Below are positions 14,978 to 22,590 of a stretch of DNA of 46,284 nt, piece after piece; position 1 is the stretch's first letter, and each line of letters begins with the position of its first letter. The DNA lies in contig NZ_JAQBOC010000042.1 of assembly GCF_028288225.1 (NCBI RefSeq), positions 1 to 46,284 of the forward strand. Reading direction: 5' to 3'. This stretch comes from Mucilaginibacter sp. GTDB lineage: Bacteria; Bacteroidota; Bacteroidia; Sphingobacteriales; Sphingobacteriaceae. The position numbers and the translations under genes are program-made. The notes under the pieces are model-generated. The model was not told the origin of the DNA, made no database searches, and worked only from the letters and a program-made list of their open reading frames with translations.

Positions 14978-15826
14978 ATGAATACACTTTCAAACGGATC
15001 AAGCGGCGGCGAAGTAACCATGTTGCAGCGCGCACTTTCACTATTGGGCTATAACTGCACTGTTGACGGAAGCTTTGGCCCGGGAACACAAGCCGCTGTA
15101 GAACAATTTCAAACAGCACAGGGCCTTATAGCCGATGGCGTAGCCGGCCCTGCGACCTGGGGTGCGCTGGATAACCTGGCCCCGCAGGGGATGGACATTT
15201 CACACCATAATGGAACCATCGGGTGGAGCAGCCTGTCGCCGCACATTCAATTTGTTTATAGCAAATACAGCCAGGGGGCAACCTACAAAGATCCCATGTT
15301 TAGCACTAACCTCAGTTCTATCCAACAAAATGGGCTTTTGTACGGCGCCTATCATTTTCTCACTTTCCAGGACTCTGCCCAGGTACAGGCGGATAATTTT
15401 TTAGCTTGCTGGCCATCTTTTTCAGGCCCGGGCGTGCTGCCGCCGGTGCTGGATGTTGAGTGGCAGGTTGGCAGCGATGACGCGGAAACAAATCAGCTTA
15501 ATGATTACATCACCAATAATAAAAACACCTGTGTGCAAATAATAGCCGACTGGCTGAATATAGTATCAGCACAAACCGGGCGCACGCCTTTAATTTATAC
15601 CGCCAAGGGCTTTTGGAACGAGTATTTTAACGGGATAAGCCAGTTTAGCAATAACCCGCTCTGGATTCCGGCCTACCAGCAGCAGGTTCCCGGGCTACCC
15701 CAACCAGGTTGGACCAAATATGCAATATGGCAATATTCGGAAAATGCCTCTATCCCGGGCGTTAGCGGCGGCAGTTTGGATCTGGATATTTTTAACGGGG
15801 ATCTTGCTGCGTTGAAAAGCCTGTAA
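14978..15826 (+). CDS. GH25 lysozyme with N-terminal peptidoglycan-binding domain
   Basis: A 282-residue protein. Residues about 5-62 form a PG_binding_1 domain (GEVTMLQRALSLLGY, DGSFGPGTQAAVEQFQ, DGVAGPATWGAL). Residues about 68-282 form a GH25 muramidase with GMDISHHNG, YSKYSQGATYKD, YGAYHF, VLPPVLDVEW (the Asp/Glu catalytic face) and YAIWQYSE...LDLDIFNG. GH25 enzymes cleave the beta-1,4 bond between MurNAc and GlcNAc. There is no signal peptide or lipobox, which is unusual for a cell-wall hydrolase with a binding domain. No holin, spanin or phage gene is nearby. It may be released by lysis, exported by a contractile or other non-Sec machine, or be a phage relic. Confidence 0.92.
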   Translation: MNTLSNGSSGGEVTMLQRALSLLGYNCTVDGSFGPGTQAAVEQFQTAQGLIADGVAGPATWGALDNLAPQGMDISHHNGTIGWSSLSPHIQFVYSKYSQGATYKDPMFSTNLSSIQQNGLLYGAYHFLTFQDSAQVQADNFLACWPSFSGPGVLPPVLDVEWQVGSDDAETNQLNDYITNNKNTCVQIIADWLNIVSAQTGRTPLIYTAKGFWNEYFNGISQFSNNPLWIPAYQQQVPGLPQPGWTKYAIWQYSENASIPGVSGGSLDLDIFNGDLAALKSL

Positions 15827-15904
15827 TAAGGGGAACTTGCAGTAACATGACCCGCTGAGCATTACTATGCTTTTGCTGATGCCGGCAAAGCGTTCCATTT
15901 TCAC

Positions 15905-16075
15905 GCGGAACGGGTGGAACAAAGTGGAACATTCTCATTATCAATATATTCCATTTTTACACATTCTAAATCCCTGATAATCAGGCGTTCCGTAATTGAA
16001 TGTTTTTTGATGGGTTTGTGTAATTGGTTTATAATCAGCGTGTTTCACTTTACTCCATGCGTTCCATGGGGGCTT
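15905..16075. repeat. Imperfect inverted repeat with GTGGAAC words
   Basis: GGAACGGGTGGAACAAAG and GTGGAACATT (about 15908-15934) face an approximate complement with CACTTTACTCCATGCGTTCC (16047-16066). It occupies the spacer between the lysozyme and alpha/beta hydrolase genes, together with the structured repeat that follows. No gene was seen in 15827-16331. Confidence 0.35.
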
Positions 16076-16098
16076 GTCCGCTTTTGGGTTTACACTCC

Positions 16099-16221
16099 CG
16101 TCTCCGCAGGGTCTCTCGCAGAGGACCCTGCGATGGTTTGCAGTGATATAGGAGTGGAGTTTGATCTTGCGCATACCTGGCAAGCGGCGCAGGGTCCCTT
16201 TCAGGAGACCCTGCGGGGACG
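16099..16221. repeat. Structured ~122-bp dispersed repeat, copy 1
   Basis: Ends GTCTCCGCAGGGTCTC and GAGACCCTGCGGGGAC are inverted with one mismatch, and an inner pair (AGGACCCTGCG / CGCAGGGTCC) nests within. Copy 2 at 17350-17470 is nearly identical in the same orientation, and the two copies flank the alpha/beta hydrolase gene. A MITE/REP-like mobile unit is likely. Confidence 0.8.
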
Positions 16222-16331
16222 AAACGAGGATTAAATATAAGGTAAGGTTATACTTTAACTGATTAATAATCACTATTTTTAATAAATATTGCCAGGTAAC
16301 CCATTCTTTAACCGAGCTAAAAAATCCTAAT

Positions 16332-17270
16332 ATGAAAAAGACAGTAATTCAATACATGAGTCTAACATTTTTATTTATGTTTACTATAACGGCTGTACGC
16401 GCAACGGAAAGCAGGGATATCAAGGCTGCTTCGCCTCCACCAGGATTTAAACATCAATACGCAAAGGTTAACGGGGTTAAAATTCACTATGTTATTGGCG
16501 GGAAAGGCGAACCCTTATTACTGGTTCATGGCTTCGGACAAAACTGGTACATGTGGAACCGTTTGTTGCCCGAGCTTTCGAAATATTTCACCGTGATCGC
16601 ACCTGATTTGAGGGGTGTTGGCGAATCAGGCAAACCCGCCGGCGGATACGACAAAAAAAATATGGCCGTTGACCTGCATGAATTGATGAAGCAATTAGGT
16701 TACCGGCATATTAACCTTGCCGGGCATGATATCGGTTTAATGGTTGCCTACGCTTATGCAGCGCAATTTCAAGGTGAGGTAAAAAAGATCGCGTTAATGG
16801 ATGCTTTATTGCCGGGTGTAGAACCGGTATGGAGCCAGGTGCGTTCCCAGGCCTGGTGGTTTGGTTTTTTCGCAATGCCTAACTCAGGACAAATTGTTGC
16901 GGGCAAAGCCGGCCTTTTTCTGAAAAGTTTCTGGCCGGTAGTTGGCTACGTAAAAAATCCCTTTACCAAAACGGAGGAAAATGAGTTTATCAGGGCCTAT
17001 TCGGTACCGGGCGCTACTACAGGAGCCTTCCACTGGTTTGGCGAATTTAACCAGGATGCAAAGGATAACCTGCAATTAATGAAAACCAAACTTTCGATGC
17101 ACTTACTTGCCCTTGGGGCTGATCACTCAGCCGGATCATACCTGGCAGCTCACTCGCGCCTGGTGGCGACAAACGTAAAAGAAGTTATTGTTAAAGGCTC
17201 GGGGCACTGGATTGTTCAGGAACAAACTGCACAAGTGCAAAAAGCGCTGTTGGATTTCTTTTTGAATTAA
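16332..17270 (+). CDS. Secreted alpha/beta hydrolase, epoxide-hydrolase-like
   Basis: A 312-residue protein with a signal peptide (MKKTVIQYMSLTFLFMFTITAVRA). The alpha/beta hydrolase fold shows LLLVHGFGQNWYMW (HG oxyanion motif, about 66-70), VIAPDLRGVGESGKP, and the nucleophile elbow AGHDIGLMVAY with Asp133 where lipases have Ser. Asp there is typical of epoxide hydrolases and haloalkane dehalogenases; the cap region (about 150-230) is long and hydrophobic. The catalytic His is His292 in GSGHWIVQEQ. The substrate is not determinable. It probably acts in the periplasm. The gene is bracketed by two direct copies of a ~122-bp structured repeat, so it could have moved as a cassette. Confidence 0.85.
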   Translation: MKKTVIQYMSLTFLFMFTITAVRATESRDIKAASPPPGFKHQYAKVNGVKIHYVIGGKGEPLLLVHGFGQNWYMWNRLLPELSKYFTVIAPDLRGVGESGKPAGGYDKKNMAVDLHELMKQLGYRHINLAGHDIGLMVAYAYAAQFQGEVKKIALMDALLPGVEPVWSQVRSQAWWFGFFAMPNSGQIVAGKAGLFLKSFWPVVGYVKNPFTKTEENEFIRAYSVPGATTGAFHWFGEFNQDAKDNLQLMKTKLSMHLLALGADHSAGSYLAAHSRLVATNVKEVIVKGSGHWIVQEQTAQVQKALLDFFLN

Positions 17271-17349
17271 TTAAGGGAAAGTCCGAAAATAATGTGTTAT
17301 CAGCGAAGAATCACAAAGCGTTCTATGGAACGTGAATCCTTTATGTTCC

Positions 17350-17470
17350 CGTCTCCGCCGGGTCTCTCGCAGAGGACCCTGCGATGGTTTGCAGCGATAT
17401 AGGAGTGGAGTGTGTCTCGCGCATACCTGGCATGCGGCGCAGGGTCCCTTTCAGGAGACCCTGCGGGGAC
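17350..17470. repeat. Structured ~122-bp dispersed repeat, copy 2
   Basis: Near-identical to 16099-16221, including the nested inverted arms and the central GATGGTTTGCAG and GCGCATACCTGGCA segments. It ends 2 bp before the second copy of the 56-bp repeat. Confidence 0.8.
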
Positions 17471-17472
17471 AA

Positions 17473-17528
17473 AACAATTCCATCTTTGCTAATGTTCCCG
17501 ATATTTCTTTAATAAAAATTAAAAAATA
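17473..17528. repeat. 56-bp dispersed direct repeat, copy 2
   Basis: It matches 14582-14637 at 52 of 56 positions. It lies 31 bp upstream of the Crp/Fnr-type start codon, so it probably contains or borders that gene's promoter. Confidence 0.8.
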
Positions 17529-17536
17529 TGGTCTCA

Positions 17537-17555
17537 ATGCCGTAATTTACGGCAT
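17537..17555. promoter_or_regulatory. Perfect palindrome 4 bp before the Crp/Fnr-type gene
   Basis: ATGCCGTAA, T, TTACGGCAT: a 9+1+9 perfect palindrome immediately upstream of the start codon at 17560. It may be an autoregulatory operator, or an RNA hairpin that masks translation initiation. Confidence 0.5.
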
Positions 17556-17559
17556 AGCT

Positions 17560-18129
17560 ATGGAAACTGCCAATCTTTTAAATACCCTAAACAGCATCGC
17601 AATATTGTCTGAAAGCCTCCAGGATCAGATAAAGGCCTGTTTAGTAGAGGAGCATTTCACCCGGAAAAGCCATTTACTAAAAGAGGGGCAGGTATCGCAA
17701 CGCATCTACTTCATAAAAAAGGGGTTTATCCGGGCCTATTATCACAAAGGAAACAGCGAATTTTCTACCTGGTTTATGGGCGAAGGCGAGTTCATTATCT
17801 CCGTTTACAGCTTTTTTTCAAGGAAGCCCTCGTTTGAAAATATTGAGGTGCTGGAAGATTGCACCCTGCAGTCCATCAATTGGGATCAGCTGCAATTACT
17901 TTATAAACAACATCCGGAGTTTAACCTCACAGGCAGGATAATTACCGAACAATACTACATCCGCAGCGAAGAAAGGGCTATCAACCTGCAAACCCTTACC
18001 GCGAAACAACGCTATGAAAAACTGCTTGCAGATTATCCGGGCATCCTCCAAAAGACAACATTAGGACAGATTGCTTCCTACCTAAGTATCAAACAGGAAA
18101 CCCTGAGCAGGATAAGAGGACGTAAATAA
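17560..18129 (+). CDS. Crp/Fnr-family transcriptional regulator
   Basis: A 189-residue protein with a cyclic-nucleotide-binding-type beta-roll (about 20-120: HFTRKSHLLKEGQVSQRIYFIKKGFIRAYY, FSTWFMGEGEFIIS, LEDCTLQSINWDQL) and a short C-terminal winged helix (TLGQIASYLSIKQETLSRIRG). The open frame extends to 17332, but that extension is translated through the dispersed repeats, so I place the start at METANLL. No cysteine cluster for an Fe-S centre is present, and the phosphate-binding cassette is degenerate, as in many Bacteroidota members whose effector is unknown. An FNR-like box follows its stop codon, suggesting that it controls the next gene. Confidence 0.9.
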   Translation: METANLLNTLNSIAILSESLQDQIKACLVEEHFTRKSHLLKEGQVSQRIYFIKKGFIRAYYHKGNSEFSTWFMGEGEFIISVYSFFSRKPSFENIEVLEDCTLQSINWDQLQLLYKQHPEFNLTGRIITEQYYIRSEERAINLQTLTAKQRYEKLLADYPGILQKTTLGQIASYLSIKQETLSRIRGRK

Positions 18130-18132
18130 ACT

Positions 18133-18150
18133 TTTTGACTTTGGTCAAAA
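18133..18150. promoter_or_regulatory. FNR/CRP-type operator candidate
   Basis: TTTTGAC-TTTG-GTCAAAA is a perfect 7+4+7 dyad. Its core TTGAC-N4-GTCAA has the spacing and near-sequence of FNR boxes (TTGAT-N4-ATCAA). It begins 4 bp after the Crp/Fnr-type gene and ends 30 bp before the start at 18180. Confidence 0.55.
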
Positions 18151-18179
18151 CTTATTGCCTTGTTTGGCAGCGAGATTTG

Positions 18180-18920
18180 ATGGAACAAAAAAAGAAAATC
18201 ATGCTTATCATTATCTTATCCTCATTTGCACTCTGCTTCCTTATTGAAAGGCTTACCCCGGGCTGGAAGCTACCCGAAGTACCCACCTGGACAATCCGTG
18301 TGCTTGCTATAAATTTCGTTCAATTACTGGTGGTGGTTGCTGCCGGCTTCAGTTGGGAAAAATGGCTGTCGGCCTGGTCAGTTTTTAAACTTTCGCAGCA
18401 TGTGCCCAACTGGCTGGGCGGGGTGCTGGCCTACTTTATAGCAACCTTTATTTTTTACTGGTGGCACAGGTGGCGCCATGAAAGTGATTACCTGTGGCGT
18501 CATTTTCACCAGATCCACCACAGCGCACAAAGGATTGAGGTAATCACCTCATTTTACAAACACCCTTTGGAGATGACGGTCAATTCAATCATTGGCAGTC
18601 TGCTGGTTTATACCTTGCTGGGCTTAAATCCGGAAGCTGGGGCAATTTATACCTTGTGTACTGCGCTTGGCGAATTCTTTTATCATACCAATATTAAAAC
18701 CCCAAAATGGGTAGGTTATATTTTTCAGCGGCCCGAAATGCACCGCATCCACCATGAATATGAAAAGCATACCAGCAATTACGGTGACATTGTTTGGTGG
18801 GATATGTTATTTGGCACTTATAGCAACCCAAAAGAATTTACCACATCATGCGGTTTCGATATGGATAAAGAACTCCAGCTGGTGGACATGTTGAAGTTTA
18901 AGGATGTGCATAAGGAGTAG
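18180..18920 (+). CDS. Fatty acid hydroxylase/sterol desaturase family membrane protein
   Basis: A 246-residue protein from the start at 18180 (MEQKKKIMLIII); the frame opens 45 bp earlier, within the operator region. It has about four membrane helices and the complete di-iron histidine set: WWHRWRHE, HFHQIHHSAQ, and MHRIHHEY, with FFYHTN between. This superfamily hydroxylates or desaturates lipids, sterols or carotenoids using O2 and two iron atoms. An oxygen-dependent membrane enzyme behind an FNR-like box fits O2- or redox-responsive control, but that is inference. The actual lipid substrate is unknown. Confidence 0.88.
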   Translation: MEQKKKIMLIIILSSFALCFLIERLTPGWKLPEVPTWTIRVLAINFVQLLVVVAAGFSWEKWLSAWSVFKLSQHVPNWLGGVLAYFIATFIFYWWHRWRHESDYLWRHFHQIHHSAQRIEVITSFYKHPLEMTVNSIIGSLLVYTLLGLNPEAGAIYTLCTALGEFFYHTNIKTPKWVGYIFQRPEMHRIHHEYEKHTSNYGDIVWWDMLFGTYSNPKEFTTSCGFDMDKELQLVDMLKFKDVHKE

Positions 18921-19030
18921 GTTTTAGTTGGCTGGGTTAGAATTGATCCGGCAACTTTTTCTTCATACAAATATTTCTACACCTTAATTATTAATTCCAT
19001 TAGTTTTAATCATCTGTATATTTATAAAAG

Positions 19031-19038
19031 TATTTTTG
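19031..19038 (+). promoter_or_regulatory. -7 element of the restriction operon
   Basis: TATTTTTG (TAnnTTTG type) lies 33 bp before the hsdM start in an AT-rich spacer. The -33 element is not clear. Confidence 0.45.
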
Positions 19039-19071
19039 CATACTTTACATTAATACATTCTAAATCCGTAC

Positions 19072-20598
19072 ATGACTAACCTGGAACTTGAAAAGACGCT
19101 TTGGACTGCTGCCGATAAACTCCGCAATAACATGGATGCTGCGGAATATAAGCATGTTGTACTTGGGTTGATATTCTTAAAATATATATCTGACGCTTTT
19201 GAAGAGCTTTATAAAAAGCTCGACGCCGAACAATCAACAACCGGCGCCGATCCGGAAGATAAGGACGAATATACTGCCGAACGCGTTTTTTACGTCCCAC
19301 CTTCTGCCCGTTGGAAATGGCTGCAGGGTAGGGCAAAATTACCAACAATTGGTAAGGATATTGACGAAGCGATGGATGCCATTGAAAAAGATAATCCATC
19401 CCTAAAAGGCGTGTTGCCAAAAGATTATGCCCGTCCGGCATTAGATAAACAACGACTTGGTGAGCTTATCGATTTGATTGGTTCAATTACATTGAGCAGC
19501 AATGGTAACGGGAAAGGCAAAGATCTGCTAGGCTTCGTGTTTGAATATTTTTTGGGACAGTTTGCCGATGCAGAGGGTAAAAAAGGCGGACAATTTTATA
19601 CGCCACAAAGTATTGTAAAGCTATTGGTTGCTGTACTTGCGCCCGAAGCCGAAAAGCGGGTGTATGATGGCTGTTGCGGCAGCGGCGGAATGTTTGTGCA
19701 GAGCGAGGAATTTATAGAGATGCATGAGCATCGAAAGGGCAAGGTTTCCATTTATGGGCAGGAAAGCAACCCTACTACTTATAAACTGGCTAAAATGAAC
19801 TTGGCCATTCGCGGTATCGATGCTAAAATTGAATTGGGTGATACCCTCTTTAATGATAAATTTCCGGGCCTTAAGGTAGATTATGTACTTGCCAATCCCC
19901 CTTTTAACGTAAGCGATTATAATATCAACAAAACCGAAACGGATAAATGGAAATTCGGTATTCCACCCGCAGGTAACGCTAATTATGCCTGGTTGCAACA
20001 CTTTATCAATAAGCTGGCTCCATATGGTACAGCAGGTATCGTTTTGGCAAATGGCAGCATGAGTAGCGACACTTCAGGTGAAGGGCAGATACGGAAGGAA
20101 TTAATTGAAAACGACTTGGTTGATTGTATGATAGCGCTACCTGCACAGTTATTCTACAACACTCAAATCCCAGCCTGCTTATGGTTTTTGGCCCGAAACA
20201 AGACCAACGGAAAATTTCGCGACCGAAGCAAAAAGATCTTATTTATTGATGCCCGAGAAATTGGCAGCATGATAAGCAGGCGGCAAAAAGAATTGACTGA
20301 TGACGATATTGAAAAAATCTCCGGGGCCTACCACAGCTGGCGAAGTAAAGAGTGGGAAACCACTTACCAGGATACGCCTGGCTTTTGCAAATCTGCAACG
20401 CTGGAAGAAATAAGAAAGAATAACTACGTACTTACACCTGGTCGTTATATTGATTTTAAGGAAACCGAAGATGACGGGCCCGCATTTGACGAAAAAATGA
20501 AACAGCTAACCGCAACGCTTAAGGGGCAAATGGAAAAGGCCGCGGATTTGGATAAGGCAATAAAGGAAAATCTTGCAAAAATTGGATACACTATTTAA
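19072..20598 (+). CDS. hsdM: Type I restriction-modification methyltransferase subunit HsdM
   Basis: A 508-residue N6-adenine methyltransferase subunit. The N-terminal HsdM_N region ([36 protein letters not shown]) precedes the Rossmann core with SAM motif [13 protein letters not shown] (198-210) and the catalytic motif IV NPPF (275-278). [14 protein letters not shown] is the family hallmark. The C-terminal helices contact HsdS. It methylates the bipartite site read by HsdS and is the first gene of the operon; the HepT-like gene follows after 15 bp. It is intact, with family-typical length. Confidence 0.96.
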   Translation: MTNLELEKTLWTAADKLRNNMDAAEYKHVVLGLIFLKYISDAFEELYKKLDAEQSTTGADPEDKDEYTAERVFYVPPSARWKWLQGRAKLPTIGKDIDEAMDAIEKDNPSLKGVLPKDYARPALDKQRLGELIDLIGSITLSSNGNGKGKDLLGFVFEYFLGQFADAEGKKGGQFYTPQSIVKLLVAVLAPEAEKRVYDGCCGSGGMFVQSEEFIEMHEHRKGKVSIYGQESNPTTYKLAKMNLAIRGIDAKIELGDTLFNDKFPGLKVDYVLANPPFNVSDYNINKTETDKWKFGIPPAGNANYAWLQHFINKLAPYGTAGIVLANGSMSSDTSGEGQIRKELIENDLVDCMIALPAQLFYNTQIPACLWFLARNKTNGKFRDRSKKILFIDAREIGSMISRRQKELTDDDIEKISGAYHSWRSKEWETTYQDTPGFCKSATLEEIRKNNYVLTPGRYIDFKETEDDGPAFDEKMKQLTATLKGQMEKAADLDKAIKENLAKIGYTI

Positions 20599-20613
20599 CC
20601 AAATATTACGGCA

Positions 20614-21036
20614 ATGATAGATTATGATAAATTCGGGAAATCCCTCAAACACCTGCAACTACAATATAATAATTATAATACACTGGATGACAGGCCAGAT
20701 TTAGGCTCTTTAGAAAAAGAGGCAATTGCAGAGTCCGTTATCCAAAGGTTTGAGTTTTGCTATGACAGTTTGTGGAAAGTATTAAAGCGCTACTTAATTG
20801 AAGAATTAGGTATAGCGGATATGCCGAATAGCCCGAAACCAATTTTTCATTTTGCTTTTGAAAATAAACTGTTCAATTCCGACATAAAACAATGGCTGGC
20901 TTATGCGGATGCCCGTACGGATACCTCGCACGATTATTCTGAAAATAAAGCGATAAAAGCGCTATTGCTGATGGGCGATTTTATTGAAGATGCCATTGAT
21001 CTGTATATTACCATGAGCGGAAAAATATTTGAATAA
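20614..21036 (+). CDS. hepT: HepT-type HEPN toxin (HI0074 family)
   Basis: A 140-residue all-helical protein of the nucleotidyltransferase substrate-binding (HI0074/HepT) family. The HEPN RNase motif is intact and of the HepT subtype: Arg101-x4-His106-x-Tyr108 (ARTDTSHDY). In studied HepT/MntA pairs, R and H are needed for RNA cleavage and the Tyr is AMPylated by MntA, which silences the toxin. FEFCYDSLWKVLKRYLIEELG is the usual helix-2 signature. The stop codon abuts the next start codon directly (TAA then ATG), so it is tightly coupled to the MntA-HsdS fusion. Toxicity here is inferred from family and motif. Confidence 0.9.
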   Translation: MIDYDKFGKSLKHLQLQYNNYNTLDDRPDLGSLEKEAIAESVIQRFEFCYDSLWKVLKRYLIEELGIADMPNSPKPIFHFAFENKLFNSDIKQWLAYADARTDTSHDYSENKAIKALLLMGDFIEDAIDLYITMSGKIFE

Positions 21037-22590
21037 ATGCTGCTTGACATAACAACACACGACCAAAAAACGGTTGTTACTTTATTGAAAGCTTTTTTAC
21101 CTGAAACAACCATTTGGGCCTTTGGCTCGCGTATGAAATTTACCTCGAAACCTGAATCCGACCTCGACCTGGTTGCTTTTATCGATCCTGAACAGCAAAG
21201 CCAATTGGCTGAATTGAAGGATGCCTTTGCTGAATCAGACCTGCCTTTTAAGGTGGATGTATTGGATTGGAATGTTATTCCGGATAATTTTAAGGAAAAT
21301 ATTAAAAAAGACTACGTTACTTTACAAGACGCAAGTCTTGAGTTACCGCTAAATTGGAAAAACTACCATTTAGCAGACTTAATTCAAGTAAAACATGGCT
21401 ATGCATTCAAAGGTGAATTTTTTTCCGATACTCCTACAAAAAACGTACTCCTAACACCAGGAAACTTCAAAATTGGAGGAGGGTTCAAGAATGCCAAATT
21501 CAAATTTTACAAGGGAAGTTATCCGATCAAGTATATTTTAAGTGAAAACGATCTCGTTGTTACAATGACCGACTTAAGCAAAGCCGGTGATACGTTAGGT
21601 TATTCGGCGAAAATTCCAACGGAAAAAGGTGTTAATTATTTGCATAATCAACGAATAGGCCTGGTTGAATTAAAAACTAATGATATCGATAAAGACTTTC
21701 TTTATTGGGTATTAAGAACTCAATTATATCACCATTATATACTAGGATCTTCGACTGGCTCTACAGTCAAACATACATCCCCAACAAAAATTTATAATTA
21801 TAAATTTAGTGCCCCTTCATCTCGCATAGAACAACAAGCAATTGCCAACATTCTTTCATCTTTAGATAATAAAATTGACGTTAATCAACAAATAACCCAG
21901 AGTCTCGAAAAAATAGCGCAAAATGTCTTTAAAGAGTGGTTTATCAAATTTAATTTCCCGGGATTTGATGGCTTTTTTGTGGATGAATTACCGAAAGGAT
22001 GGAGAAAAAGTAAATTAGGCGAGGTTGTTGAAGTAAAAGGAGGAGGAACTCCGAGCACATCAAACAACGATTATTGGAACGGTAATATATTCTGGACTAC
22101 CCCCAAGGACTTGTCTGATAATAAATCACATGTATTACTCAGCACAGAAAGAAAGATAACGAAAGCTGGGTTGCAACAAATTAGTTCAGGTATATTACCA
22201 AAAGGGACACTACTTCTTTCATCAAGAGCACCAATAGGTTATCTAGCAATTTCACAAGTTCCTGTTGCTATTAATCAAGGCTACATTGCTATCCAAGGAA
22301 AAACTGTTTCTAATTATTTTATGCTTTATTGGCTAATTCAAAATATGGATTCCATTAAAGGCCGGGCCAATGGCTCAACATTTCAGGAAATAAGTAAATC
22401 CAATTTCAAGGATATAGATATTGTTATACCAGACAGCAAGACACTAAAAAATTTCGACAACATTGCTACTTCAATTTTTTGCAAAATTGTTACTAATGAA
22501 ATAGAAAATGAAAACCTATCCGAGTTAAGAGATTCTTTATTACCTAAACTGATGGACGGAAAAATTCAAATTTCTGATGGATTGGATTAG
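21037..22590 (+). CDS. hsdS: MntA-type nucleotidyltransferase fused to HsdS specificity subunit
   Basis: A 517-residue fusion. Residues 1-100 are a minimal nucleotidyltransferase: Gly30-Ser31, ten residues, Asp42-x-Asp44 (GSx10DxD exactly as in MntA), and a third carboxylate Asp74 in FKVDVLDW, so the active site looks complete. From about residue 105 (LELPLNWKNYHLADLIQVKHGYAF) an ordinary HsdS begins, with two target recognition domains (about 105-255 and 325-475), a central conserved helix (AIANILSSLDNKIDVNQQITQSLEKIAQNVFKEWF) and a C-terminal one (LSELRDSLLPKLMDGKI). HsdS alone is about 400-430 residues, which accounts for the rest. No start codon, stop or frameshift separates the parts. 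It has no downstream free-standing MntA. The TRD half is more AT-rich than hsdM or hsdR, suggesting separate acquisition. Confidence 0.93.
   Translation: MLLDITTHDQKTVVTLLKAFLPETTIWAFGSRMKFTSKPESDLDLVAFIDPEQQSQLAELKDAFAESDLPFKVDVLDWNVIPDNFKENIKKDYVTLQDASLELPLNWKNYHLADLIQVKHGYAFKGEFFSDTPTKNVLLTPGNFKIGGGFKNAKFKFYKGSYPIKYILSENDLVVTMTDLSKAGDTLGYSAKIPTEKGVNYLHNQRIGLVELKTNDIDKDFLYWVLRTQLYHHYILGSSTGSTVKHTSPTKIYNYKFSAPSSRIEQQAIANILSSLDNKIDVNQQITQSLEKIAQNVFKEWFIKFNFPGFDGFFVDELPKGWRKSKLGEVVEVKGGGTPSTSNNDYWNGNIFWTTPKDLSDNKSHVLLSTERKITKAGLQQISSGILPKGTLLLSSRAPIGYLAISQVPVAINQGYIAIQGKTVSNYFMLYWLIQNMDSIKGRANGSTFQEISKSNFKDIDIVIPDSKTLKNFDNIATSIFCKIVTNEIENENLSELRDSLLPKLMDGKIQISDGLD

Noticed and set aside
14978..15826. 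Prophage remnant around the lysozyme
   Set aside because: No integrase, terminase, capsid, tail, holin or attachment-site pair could be seen nearby.
16332..17270. Lipase or esterase with Ser nucleophile
   Set aside because: The nucleophile elbow reads GHDIG, with Asp in place of Ser, pointing to epoxide hydrolase or dehalogenase chemistry.
17332..17559. N-terminal extension of the Crp/Fnr-type protein by 76 residues
   Set aside because: It is translated through the structured repeat and the 56-bp repeat, has no homology, and the family begins at 17560.
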